Shown: positions 8,754 to 16,429, numbered from the stretch's first letter. The stretch is DNA of 59,948 nucleotides from Synechococcales cyanobacterium GL140_1_metabinner_5_sub (GCA_025359065.1 JANYHM010000067.1:1-59948), one strand, 5' to 3'. The notes: generated from the letters alone by a model not told the origin. Made by a program: numbers and translations.

Positions 8754-8960
8754 TTACTTCTTGGACGGGGCTTTTTTTTGTGAAAAAAAGTAAAGAACCA
8801 AGAAACCCACTTGAAACTCCATCAGAGTAGCGTATCCGCGTACCACATATGGTAGATCCAAGCTCGAATTAAAAGAAAAAACAGCAAGACCCAAGAGTCC
8901 ATAAGGCAACATCTTGATCAGCGTTTTTCGACCAACTCTAACGCCCTCCTTATCCAACAT
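8754..8960 (-). CDS. Small hypothetical membrane protein
   Basis: The 68-residue frame is not recognised. It has a basic N-terminus (VRVGRKTLIK), a hydrophobic stretch around MLPYGLLGLAVFSFN, a second around MEFQVGFLVLYFF, and a lysine-rich tail. Two short membrane helices are plausible. It lies 43 bases upstream of the TM2 protein gene on the same strand. Small size and lack of homologues in memory make this a moderate-to-low confidence gene. Confidence 0.4.
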   Translation of the reverse strand: MLDKEGVRVGRKTLIKMLPYGLLGLAVFSFNSSLDLPYVVRGYATLMEFQVGFLVLYFFSQKKAPSKK

Positions 8961-9160
8961 ATAATTTTTGGGGTTTTTGGGTTTGGTGAGAAATTGTTAA
9001 ACTGTGACCGACAGCACAAATTCGTTTGTCACGGTTATGCTGTTGTCCGTTCACAAGTTCTACTACTTTCGCCATTCTAACACGACTAATTCTTACCGTA
9101 ATTGCTTGCTTTTGCCTCTGTCTAGACTTTATTGCTGGGTTAAAAAGCTAAAAGGCACTA

Positions 9161-10513
9161 TCAGACTTTGTTTAGTCGTACCATAAAAAAACCATCCATC
9201 TGATGATGATGAGGCCAAATTGTCACAAAACCATCAGAATCAGCCAAACTACCCAAAAAACCAGAGGGTGAGCTGACGCTCCATTCTGGATGAGTTGCTA
9301 GGAATGGCTGAATTACCTGGGCGTTTTCGATCGGATGCACCGTACAAGTGGCATAAACTAATGTGCCACCGGGTTTTACCCAACTAGCACAGCTCTCTAA
9401 AAGTTCTGATTGCAGTTGGCTCAACTCTTGGACAGTCGCCAGAGTCTTTTGCCAGCGGGCATCGGCTCTGCGATGCAGTGTGCCCAACCCGGAACAAGGA
9501 GCATCTAACAGCACTCGATCGACCTTTCCTACCAAATCATCTTGCTGCCGTCCATCGCCAGTTTTAATTTGTACAGACTGTAAGCCTAGTCGCTCACAGT
9601 TCTGGGTGACTTGTTTCAATCGTGACTGACTAGAATCGATCGACCAAATCACCCCTTGATCGTTCATTAGTTCTGCGATATGAGTGGTCTTGCCACCGGG
9701 GGCAGCACAGGCATCTACCACCACTTCTCCGGGTTGAGGATCTAAAAGTGCAGCAACTAGCTGGGCGCTGCTGTCCTGCACTGACCACCAAGCTTCGTTG
9801 TATCCAGGTAGGCGGGGAATTGCGCCAACTTTACCGGTAAGGCGGATTCCTTGAGCTAAGTAGTTGATCGGCACCGCAGTAATTCCGGCCTCGCTCAAAG
9901 CTGCTAAAACTGTTGATCGATCGGTCTTGAGCTGGTTTACTCGCAGGTCGATCGTCGGTGACTGGTTAAAATAAGTACAGAGTTCGATCGTGCCAATCTC
10001 CCCCAGCACCTCTAGCCAATGCTCCACCAACCAATCAGGAAAGCTATATTCCACGCCGATTCTTTCTACTAGTGAATCACTCTGATGCCAATTGCTCACC
10101 AGTGATTCTTGCTGACGCTGATATTCTCGTAGAACTCCATTAGTCAGCGCAGCTAATCCCTCTAATCCATTGGTCTTGGCTAAGTTCACCGTGGTATTCA
10201 CCGCCGCCGAAGGGGGAATGCGATCCATGTAGCGCAGTTGATAAATTCCAAGCTGCAATAGGAGGCGCAGATCGCTGGTTGGTTTTTCGGGTTTGCGTAA
10301 GAGTCGATCGATCAACACATTCAATGTGCGCTGTTGACGCACAGCTCCATAGACCAATTCAGTGGCCAATTGGCGATCTAAGTTAGATAAGGTGGCTCGG
10401 TTCCCAGCTTTTTCGAGAGCATCATCGGCGTGTTTGCCTCGAACTATTTGACGAAGGGCATAGAGGGCAACCGATCGGGGATTGCTGGTAGGGGCAGAGG
10501 GAGTCGATGACAA
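9161..10513 (-). CDS. rsmB: 16S rRNA (cytosine-967-C5)-methyltransferase RsmB
   Basis: The protein has 450 residues, the normal size for the family. Residues 12-140 form the NusB-like RNA-binding domain (ALYALRQIVRGKHADDAL...). The methyltransferase domain has the SAM-binding loop VDACAAPGGKTTHIAEL at 266-282, motif IV DAPCSGLGT with Cys340, and motif VI YATCTVHPIEN with Cys390, the two-cysteine set of m5C RNA methyltransferases. It modifies 16S rRNA during ribosome maturation. It is divergent from the aminotransferase gene across a 209-base region that includes a GC-poor stretch but no operator that I can recognise. No obvious partner gene follows downstream (9001-9160). Confidence 0.92.
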   Translation of the reverse strand: MSSTPSAPTSNPRSVALYALRQIVRGKHADDALEKAGNRATLSNLDRQLATELVYGAVRQQRTLNVLIDRLLRKPEKPTSDLRLLLQLGIYQLRYMDRIPPSAAVNTTVNLAKTNGLEGLAALTNGVLREYQRQQESLVSNWHQSDSLVERIGVEYSFPDWLVEHWLEVLGEIGTIELCTYFNQSPTIDLRVNQLKTDRSTVLAALSEAGITAVPINYLAQGIRLTGKVGAIPRLPGYNEAWWSVQDSSAQLVAALLDPQPGEVVVDACAAPGGKTTHIAELMNDQGVIWSIDSSQSRLKQVTQNCERLGLQSVQIKTGDGRQQDDLVGKVDRVLLDAPCSGLGTLHRRADARWQKTLATVQELSQLQSELLESCASWVKPGGTLVYATCTVHPIENAQVIQPFLATHPEWSVSSPSGFLGSLADSDGFVTIWPHHHQMDGFFMVRLNKV

Positions 10514-10722
10514 AATGATCCTGGGGCAAAAATCTCTGTAGCTTCCTAACTTTAAATCAAAAAGTAACTTGAGTATTTAAGAACTATTTTTGTGACGTTT
10601 TATGGTTTGTCCACACAGTCTTAAGAAATTGCGCTAATCTATTTGCAGCATTTAAGGTGTGGTTAATCACGCCCATTTCGCTCCGGTATGGCGAAATAAC
10701 TGATTTTTGACAAGAGGCAACT

Positions 10723-11850
10723 ATGGCTGGCTTACTTCCCAATATTGATCCTGATGGACTTTTAGAATATTCGGTTGTTTACACCGATCGGGCATTGAAC
10801 CACATGTCTCAGTCTTTTCAAAAGACGATGCAGGATATTTCCCGGTCTTTGAAACAGGTCTATAGCGCTCAGGCGGTGGTGATTGTGCCAGGGAGCGGCA
10901 CGTTTGGCATGGAGGCAGTAGCTCGGCAGTTTGCCACAGGTAAGAATTGTTTGGTGATTCGCAATGGTTGGTTTAGCTTTCGCTGGACGCAGATCTTTGA
11001 AATGGGCAGTATTCCAGCAAAGTCCACGGTGCTGATGGCACGTCCAGTAGATGATAGTGCTCAGGCCGCATTTGCTCCGGCTCCGATCCAAGAAGTCGTG
11101 GCAGCAATCAAAGCAGAGAAACCAGATGTGGTGTTTGCGCCCCATGTGGAGACTTCTGCTGGGTTGATATTGTCAGATGATTATATTAAGGCGGTGACGG
11201 CGGCAGTGCATGAGGTGGGCGGGATTTTTGTGTTGGACTGTATTGCATCGGGGACTATTTGGGTAGATATGGCGGCCTGTGGTGTAGATGTGTTGATCAG
11301 TGCGCCCCAGAAGGGTTGGAGTGGTTCACCTTGCTGTGGTTTGGTGATGTTAAGCGATCGGGCGTTAGAGCGACTGGAAGCAACCACAAGCACTAGTTTT
11401 GCCTGTGATTTGAAGAAGTGGTGGCAGATTATGCAGGCTTACGAGAATGGCGGCCATGCTTATCATGCAACGATGCCTACCGATGCTCTGACTGTTTTTA
11501 AGGATTTGATTAATGAAACTGGGGCTTTTGGGTTTAAGAAGGCTTATGAGGCACAGCAGGAATTGGGCGATCGGGTGCGGAATATTTTGCGGAGTAAAGG
11601 CGTAAAGAGTGTTGCCGCAGAAGGCTTTGAAGCACCGGGAGTAATCGTGAGCTATACCGATAATGCCGAGATTCAGTCTGGTAAGAAATTTATGTTGGCA
11701 GGGGTGCAGGTTGCTGGTGGAGTACCGTTGCGCTGTGGTGAGCCAGAACCTTTCCAGACGTTTCGTATTGGGTTGTTTGGCTTGGATAAGTTGAAAGATG
11801 TCGATCGGGCTGTGGCGAACTTAGAAGCTGTGTTAAATCAGATTTTCTAG
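10723..11850 (+). CDS. Class V aminotransferase (alanine-glyoxylate type)
   Basis: The protein has 375 residues. It is a fold-type I PLP enzyme of class V: the ligand loop is near PGSGTFGMEAV (56-66), the cofactor Asp lies in IFVLDCIASG (168-177), and the Schiff-base lysine is K197 in LISAPQKGWSG. Family members transfer amino groups between serine/alanine and glyoxylate or pyruvate, which in cyanobacteria fits 2-phosphoglycolate (photorespiration) recycling. The QKGWSG context is typical of the alanine-glyoxylate/serine-pyruvate group, but the amino donor cannot be fixed from sequence. The start is supported by GACAAGAGG 9 bases upstream. It is transcribed divergently from rsmB. Confidence 0.8.
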   Translation: MAGLLPNIDPDGLLEYSVVYTDRALNHMSQSFQKTMQDISRSLKQVYSAQAVVIVPGSGTFGMEAVARQFATGKNCLVIRNGWFSFRWTQIFEMGSIPAKSTVLMARPVDDSAQAAFAPAPIQEVVAAIKAEKPDVVFAPHVETSAGLILSDDYIKAVTAAVHEVGGIFVLDCIASGTIWVDMAACGVDVLISAPQKGWSGSPCCGLVMLSDRALERLEATTSTSFACDLKKWWQIMQAYENGGHAYHATMPTDALTVFKDLINETGAFGFKKAYEAQQELGDRVRNILRSKGVKSVAAEGFEAPGVIVSYTDNAEIQSGKKFMLAGVQVAGGVPLRCGEPEPFQTFRIGLFGLDKLKDVDRAVANLEAVLNQIF

Positions 11851-11981
11851 GCTATTTGGTGTCTAAAATATCAAAGTAATATTGTGCTGTAAAAGAACGG
11901 CTATTTTTTGGCGATGGGCAGCAACTTCTAAAAAAAAACTAAAGAATAGGAATTGTTTTATTTTTTTCAAAAAAATAGACA

Positions 11982-12047
11982 ATAAAAAAGAGAACCGACG
12001 ACTGGCCGTGTTTCGTCTCGGTTCTCTTTCTTATTTACTCCTCACAC
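11982..12047 (-). ncRNA. Predicted ~66-nt small RNA with anti-Yfr1 5' end
   Basis: Reading leftward, a consensus promoter (12054-12082) would start transcription at about 12047. The RNA begins GUGUGAGGAGU, continues through an A-rich single strand, and ends in a hairpin: 12018-12029 pairs perfectly with 11987-11998 (12 bp, GAGAACCGA core), followed by TTTTTTATT. No ORF fits. The first 11 nt (12047-12037) are the exact complement of ACUCCUCACAC, the invariant unpaired motif of the cyanobacterial small RNA Yfr1 (motif recalled from the literature). It could thus pair with Yfr1 or mimic a Yfr1 target. Promoter, unpaired 5' end and terminator are seen in the sequence; the RNA itself and its partner are inference. 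Confidence 0.55.
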
Positions 12048-12053
12048 TCCTTT

Positions 12054-12082
12054 AATATACATATCTCTGTTTAGAATGTCAA
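12054..12082 (-). promoter_or_regulatory. Sigma70-type promoter for the small RNA
   Basis: On the minus strand, TTGACA (12077-12082) and TATATT (12054-12059) are separated by exactly 17 bases, a perfect -35 box with a near-consensus -10 box. No protein gene lies downstream on this strand before the terminator at 11982-12029. Confidence 0.65.
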
Positions 12083-12145
12083 GCACTTAGAAAAAGATTT
12101 TTTGAATATCAAGCATAGTGCGCTGAGCACCCCTTTCGATCAGCT

Positions 12146-12201
12146 ATTATGGATAATAACACCTATAGATATTAATAAATGTAAGTATTATTGTCCATAA
12201 T
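12146..12201 (+). promoter_or_regulatory. Inverted-repeat operator upstream of AbiEi-like gene
   Basis: ATTATGGATAATAACAC (12146-12162) and GTATTATTGTCCATAAT (12185-12201) are inverted copies with 15 of 17 positions matching. They lie just upstream of the AGGAGG ribosome site (12203-12209) of the AbiEi-like gene. AbiEi antitoxins are known to repress their own promoters by binding paired inverted repeats, so this is probably that operator. The spacing of the arms (22 bases) fits binding on the same DNA face. Confidence 0.55.
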
Positions 12202-12213
12202 TTAGGAGGATAA

Positions 12214-12612
12214 GTGGTGGAAACAGCTTCAGTTAACGCACTGCGATCGATTCAAGCTCAAGGTCAATTCATTCGGACTGCTCAGGCTCTCAAAGCCGGT
12301 ATCCATCCCCGGACTCTCTATCAGCTCCGAGATAGTGGCTGTCTGGAGCAAATATCTCGTGGCGTTTATCGACTGGCAGTACAAGCCCCGATATCTGATC
12401 CCGACCTGTTTACAGTTGCTGCTCGGATTCCCCAGGGTGTAATCTGTTTGGTTTCGGCCTTAGCAATTCATCAGATTACTACTCAGATTCCTCGTGCGGT
12501 AGAGATCGCACTCTCTAGAGGAACAGAATCACCCAGACTCGATTACCCATCGATCGCTCTTCACCGTTTTTCTGCTGTAAGTTTTGCTGCCGGGATTGAA
12601 ATCTTTGACACT
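12214..12612 (+). pseudogene. AbiEi-type antitoxin/regulator, cut by IS605 element
   Basis: The first ~130 residues are an AbiEi-like protein: a winged-helix start (TAQALKAGIHPRTLYQLRDS), then GCLEQISRGVYRLA, then the conserved DLFTVAARIPQGVICLVSAL segment, and HRFSAVSFAAGIEIFD just before the break. The family would continue into a V-x-V-(Y/T)-x-PAKTVADC region, which is absent. Instead the frame enters the IS end and stops at 12672. GTG start(s) at 12214/12217 follow a strong AGGAGG. AbiEi proteins are type IV antitoxins for AbiEii nucleotidyltransferase toxins. No AbiEii gene is visible in the window beyond the IS, so the rest of the system may be deleted. Confidence 0.7.
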
Positions 12613-12613
12613 C

Positions 12614-13903
12614 TCAGGGCTGAAGCCGCTGAGATTCTTGAACAGCCCATATCCGGACTCTCAAAGGCGTAGTCAATGCGCCACTACTGATTCCCTCAAG
12701 GCATAACCCCAAAGTTACCGCTACTTTTCTCAAAATGTTGGCCGCACCATTACAGTCAGCATTTATCTCTACTTTATCAGCACTCTGATACAAGCCTCTT
12801 TGTACACGTCTGCCAGATTCTTTCCACCGCTCGGGTTTTTCACCGTATTTTGGTAGAGTATCCGAATCTAGAAAACTTGCTTTACTGGTGTAGCTTTCTT
12901 CCGTCTCGACAAACCGAATTCCATACCGTTCACACAATTGAGAGATCCTATCTTTCAGCTTAGCTGTAGGGATCTGGACGAACTTTTGATTGTTCTTTCT
13001 TCCCATATTAACCCCATCTTTTTGACCCTGATTCCAGCCAAAAACCAAGGTTCCAATTCCATTGTCTATACAGTGATTAATCACTAATCTAGCTGCTTTA
13101 TTTACTGCATCACGCATTTGTCGATTACGCTTTTCAGTAATAGCTGCTAGCTTCCCAGACCAGAATCCTTGAGGCTTTCCATTTTTAATATTGGCAATTT
13201 GCTTATTGTAAAGCTGATTCAGAGATTTCAAATGTAGCCCATCAACAATAAACGATGTACCAACGTTACTCACTCCAGTTAACCAGTTGCTTATTCCATG
13301 ATCTAACCCTAAACATTTAGTGAAATCTAGATTGATTTTATTGGCAGAGACAGGATAAACAAATTTTGCATAGAAACATCCATTTCTGGGTAGAATCCGA
13401 ACTTCTTTAATTAGATTGAAATCAAGGTTGGATGGCATTGGTAGAAAAAAGTCTCTTAATCCAAACCAAGCCTTAACTTGCAAACCCAATGGGAAGCGAA
13501 TTTGACCATCTACTAGCTTTAATGCCCGTTTGGGGAAAGAAACTACTTGGTAGCCTCCTGACTTACGATAATTTGGAAACTTTGGCTTTTGACCGAGTTC
13601 TCCAGTACGGGATTTTTTTAGTAGCTCAGAGAAGGATTTAATAGATTCACCAACAGACAAGCATGTTTGGACGGCTGCCTCAGAAGACAACGCGGCAAAA
13701 TGTCTATTAGAACCCATCATGTTCACCAAATCAAAGCTTGTTACATATGTTCCGGTCTTAAACCAAATTTGACGAGCATAATAAACTGCACAGTTGTGTA
13801 GGTTGTTAGATTCTGAGCAAATATATTGCAGAATAGCTTGAGTATCTTTATCCGTACTAATCAAGCATTGCTGAACACCCATCAATTTTTTAGGTTTAGC
13901 CAT
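12614..13903 (-). CDS. tnpB: TnpB-family RNA-guided nuclease, atypical RuvC site
   Basis: The protein has 429 residues. The N-terminal part (VQQCLISTDKDTQAILQYIC) through the KPKFPNYRKSGGYQVVSFPK strand region is typical of IS605 OrfB. RuvC-I Asp is D201 in CLGLDHGISNWLTG. At the RuvC-II position the usual (I/V)xxED reads LVFGWNQG, so the canonical Glu is missing; acidic residues in FVETEESYTSKASF (333-336) may substitute. RuvC-III Asp is D383 in EINADCNGAANI. The CxxC zinc-finger cysteines are absent. TnpB proteins cut DNA guided by an RNA made from the element's right end, here overlapping the tnpB 3' end. The frame is intact over full length although the neighbouring tnpA is broken. Confidence 0.85.
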   Translation of the reverse strand: MAKPKKLMGVQQCLISTDKDTQAILQYICSESNNLHNCAVYYARQIWFKTGTYVTSFDLVNMMGSNRHFAALSSEAAVQTCLSVGESIKSFSELLKKSRTGELGQKPKFPNYRKSGGYQVVSFPKRALKLVDGQIRFPLGLQVKAWFGLRDFFLPMPSNLDFNLIKEVRILPRNGCFYAKFVYPVSANKINLDFTKCLGLDHGISNWLTGVSNVGTSFIVDGLHLKSLNQLYNKQIANIKNGKPQGFWSGKLAAITEKRNRQMRDAVNKAARLVINHCIDNGIGTLVFGWNQGQKDGVNMGRKNNQKFVQIPTAKLKDRISQLCERYGIRFVETEESYTSKASFLDSDTLPKYGEKPERWKESGRRVQRGLYQSADKVEINADCNGAANILRKVAVTLGLCLEGISSGALTTPLRVRIWAVQESQRLQP

Positions 13904-13922
13904 CTTTTACCCTAAAGATCAT

Positions 13923-13962
13923 TTGACCTACTTACTGTAATCAATTACAGTAAGTAGGTCAA
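13923..13962. repeat. Perfect 19-bp palindrome between tnpB and tnpA
   Basis: TTGACCTACTTACTGTAAT (13923-13941) and its exact reverse complement (13944-13962) are separated by CA. It lies between the start codons of the two divergent transposon genes (13903 and 13982), so it covers both promoters. It could be an operator, or a cruciform/hairpin limiting expression from either strand. It is distinct from the terminal hairpins of the element. Confidence 0.8.
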
Positions 13963-13981
13963 CCCCTAGCAACATTGTTTT

Positions 13982-14389
13982 ATGCTTCCTCTGCCTGAAT
14001 ATAAAACTCATAATCATGTTAAGTTCCTTCTCAACTATCACTTTGTATTTATACCAAAGCGTAGAAAATCAGTTCTATTAGGTAAAGTAGCAACTAGGCT
14101 TAGGCAAATATTTTTAGAACTTGCAATTGAAAAGGGGTGAGATATTCTTGCTTTGGAAGTCGCACCAGATCATGTCCATCTTTTCGTGGCAGTTAAGCCC
14201 ACAGACACTCCTTCACTAGTAATAAAACTTTTCAAAGGTCGCTCCAGTCACCACTTGAGAGCTGAGTTTCCACACCTTAAAAAACTTCCTTCACTCTGGA
14301 CTAGCAGCTATTTCGTTAGTACAGCAGGAAATATCAGTAGTGAGGTAGTTATGAAATATATTGAAGATCCACATCATGCAGCAAATTAA
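13982..14389 (+). pseudogene. tnpA: TnpA HUH transposase with in-frame stop
   Basis: Read through, the 135-residue frame is a standard IS200/IS605 Y1 transposase: FLLNYHFVFIPKRRKSVL, the HUH motif in EVAPDHVHLFVAV, and the C-terminal helix VMKYIEDPHHAAN with the Tyr of the catalytic helix. TGA at 14138-14140 (residue 53, context AIEKG-stop-DILALEV) replaces what is normally Trp (TGG). One base change therefore splits it into a 52-residue N-terminus and a 78-residue C-terminus. The HUH and Tyr both lie after the stop. Unless an internal start or readthrough rescues it, transposition in cis is lost while tnpB remains intact. Confidence 0.85.
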
Positions 14390-14576
14390 GATTAAGGGGA
14401 CTAAAGTCCCCCGAGTCGCTTCCCTCTCAGGGCTAAAGCCACTGAGTTTCCCACATCTCGCACTCTTTCTATGAACCGCAGGCGTGACATTTAAACATTA
14501 GGTTTTCCTCCTTACTTGATCTAGTCTAGACTTTAGTAACTTGTGATTCAGGTGAATCGCCACAATCTGGGAACCC

Positions 14577-15257
14577 ATGAAAAAAATAATTGCCCTGGTG
14601 GCGCTGTGTTCGATCGGCCTCACAACCGGCATTGCCTACTTTTATGTACAGCGTGCCAGCGAATTACCCGAATGGTATGTAGACAAACCAGCGCAGCCTA
14701 TTACTCCCGTTGCATCACCCACTCCCCGCGCAGCCAGCGCCATCCAAGAAAAAATCAAAGCCGCTAAACCTGGAGCAATCCAAGAGCAGTTAACTGCCGC
14801 AGAAGTAGATAATTTAATCGTCGCAGGTTTGACCAAAAGTAGCGCAGCCAAAGTTTTACCAGCGGCAGTGAAAGGAATTAAAACCCAAATTCAACAAGAC
14901 CAAATCCGCACCGGCGCGATCGTAGACCTAGCTGAGGTCGAAAGAATGCCCTCTAGCCCTCGTACCGAAATGATGAGTCGGCTGCTCAAAATCATGCCCC
15001 AACTGCGCGGTAAGCCAATATATATAGGAGTTGCTGGCAAACTGTCAGTCCAAGATGGGCAGCCGCAACTTGCTCCTGATAGCAAACTCCAAATTGGTAA
15101 AGTAGAATTGCCATTAAATGACGTTGCCCAACAGCTTGGAGTATCTCGATCGGCATTGGAAGAACATGTGACTAACTACCTACAGTTCCGCAATCTTGAC
15201 ATCGAAAATATCGACCTCACCAACCAAGGTGCCATGATTACTGGCAAAAAGAAATAG
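14577..15257 (+). CDS. Conserved cyanobacterial protein with N-terminal anchor
   Basis: The 226-residue protein has no recognised function. The N-terminus MKKIIALVALCSIGLTTGIA is a signal anchor or signal peptide, followed by a Pro/Ala-rich linker (about residues 40-55). A mostly helical region (GAIQEQLTAAEVDNLIVAGL) and a C-terminal segment of alternating charged and hydrophobic residues, ending in basic GKKK, come next. The layout suggests a periplasmic or thylakoid-lumen-facing, membrane-tethered protein. It is 42 bases upstream of the next gene, so the two may form a unit. There is no Cys lipobox of the LxxC type; the Cys at residue 11 is inside the hydrophobic core. Confidence 0.6.
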   Translation: MKKIIALVALCSIGLTTGIAYFYVQRASELPEWYVDKPAQPITPVASPTPRAASAIQEKIKAAKPGAIQEQLTAAEVDNLIVAGLTKSSAAKVLPAAVKGIKTQIQQDQIRTGAIVDLAEVERMPSSPRTEMMSRLLKIMPQLRGKPIYIGVAGKLSVQDGQPQLAPDSKLQIGKVELPLNDVAQQLGVSRSALEEHVTNYLQFRNLDIENIDLTNQGAMITGKKK

Positions 15258-15299
15258 ACTTATGATATACGTTGCTAAGTCAACTAGGAGAAAAATGCC

Positions 15300-16403
15300 A
15301 TGAGCGAATATCAATACTACGAATTTCAGGCGATCGATCGTCCTTTAACCACCGATGAGCAGGCCGAGATCGATAAACTTTCTAGTCGTGCCCAGGTTTC
15401 TTCTAGTCAAGCAATTTTTGTTTACAACTATGGTGACTTTCGGGGCAGTGCCGAGAAAGTGTTGACTCAATACTTTGATGCTATGTTGTATATGGCTAAC
15501 TGGGGTACCTGGCAATTGATGTTCCGATTCCCAAAATCACTTATTGACCCCGAGTTATTTGAGCCTTATGATTTGCCTAATGTAATCACTACAACACAAA
15601 CAGCTAATCATGTTGTCCTAGATATCAATATCAACGAAGAAGAAGGATCATCTAATTGGATGGAAGGTGAAGGCTGGTTGTCAAAGTTTTTGTCGTTAAG
15701 AGAAGACTTGATGACCGGAGATCTGCGGTTGCTCTATTTGGTTTGGTTGCGCATGGCTCCTACTCTGGATGAAGATGCTGTTGAACCACCTATTCCGCCT
15801 AATTTAGAGAAGCTTTCTAGACCACTTAAATCATATGTAGAATGGATAGAACTTGATCCTAATTTATTAGAAGCTGCGGCTCATACTAGTCCTAGTCATC
15901 AAGTTGCTGATATCAAACTAGAAAAATGGCTGCCAGCTTTGACTGAAGCTGAGCAACAAAAGTTTTTGTTGAAGTTGGTGAAACGAGAACCACAAGTAGA
16001 TTTGCAATTGATCAGCCGTCTGAAGGAGTTAGCTGGCGTTGGGAAGTCTGCGGCATCACTAACTCCAGGATCTCGGTACTTTTCAGAAATACAGTTGATC
16101 GCTGATAGTTTGACTAAAAAGAAGCAGCAGAAAGATCAAAAGGCTGCGCAATTAAAGCGTACTAAATATCTAGAAACATTGTCACTCACCGAAGACCAAA
16201 CTTGGCAACAGGTGCTAGATCTGATTGCTGTAAAAAAATCCAAGTCTTATGATGAAGCTACTGTACTGCTTCAAGATCTATGTGATTTGGCAAAATCTCA
16301 AGGGCGATTAGCTGCATTCAGTCAGCGTTTTGAAAAGCTTAGAGCTAGTTATAGTAGTCGTCCAGCTTTGATGGATCGTTTGAAAAGAATAAATATTAAC
16401 TAG
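15300..16403 (+). CDS. Conserved protein of unknown function (MSEYQYYEFQAID family)
   Basis: The 367-residue protein starts MSEYQYYEFQAIDRPLTTDE, a start shared (from memory) by a widespread uncharacterised bacterial family. Members continue with GDFRG, a YFDAMLYMANWGTWQLMFR-type segment, then EGWLSKFLSLREDLMTGDLR, all present here. The C-terminal third is a lysine-rich coiled region (LTKKKQQKDQKAAQLKRTKY) and a helical end. In other bacteria it sits near SWIM zinc-finger protein genes; none is visible here. It looks soluble and cytoplasmic. No catalytic residues are known. The gene is intact and well supported by the preceding AGGAGAAAAATGCC ribosome site. Confidence 0.65.
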   Translation: MSEYQYYEFQAIDRPLTTDEQAEIDKLSSRAQVSSSQAIFVYNYGDFRGSAEKVLTQYFDAMLYMANWGTWQLMFRFPKSLIDPELFEPYDLPNVITTTQTANHVVLDININEEEGSSNWMEGEGWLSKFLSLREDLMTGDLRLLYLVWLRMAPTLDEDAVEPPIPPNLEKLSRPLKSYVEWIELDPNLLEAAAHTSPSHQVADIKLEKWLPALTEAEQQKFLLKLVKREPQVDLQLISRLKELAGVGKSAASLTPGSRYFSEIQLIADSLTKKKQQKDQKAAQLKRTKYLETLSLTEDQTWQQVLDLIAVKKSKSYDEATVLLQDLCDLAKSQGRLAAFSQRFEKLRASYSSRPALMDRLKRININ

Positions 16404-16429
16404 AAAAGTTAGTATTACATAAAGCAAAC

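Larger units (their letters stand above)
12603..14470 (-). mobile_element. IS200/IS605-type element with divergent tnpA and tnpB
   Basis: tnpB (minus) and tnpA (plus) diverge from a central palindrome. A near-identical 23-base block able to form a CTCAG...CTGAG hairpin occurs near both ends, at 12611-12633 and 14424-14446 (2 differences). It is in the same orientation, as expected for the subterminal hairpins of this single-strand transposon group. A second hairpin GGGGAC-TAAA-GTCCCC lies at 14396-14411. The right end falls inside the AbiEi gene, beside TTTGACA. The outer left boundary is not visible exactly, and no AbiEi sequence resumes after it. tnpA is broken, so this copy cannot move by itself. 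Confidence 0.75.

Noticed and set aside
11987-12060. A plus-strand Yfr1 gene containing ACTCCTCACAC at 12037-12047
   Set aside because: The 11-base motif is exact, but the plus strand has no second stem-loop or T run after it and no good promoter before it. The promoter and terminator fit only the minus strand, where the RNA carries the complement of the motif.
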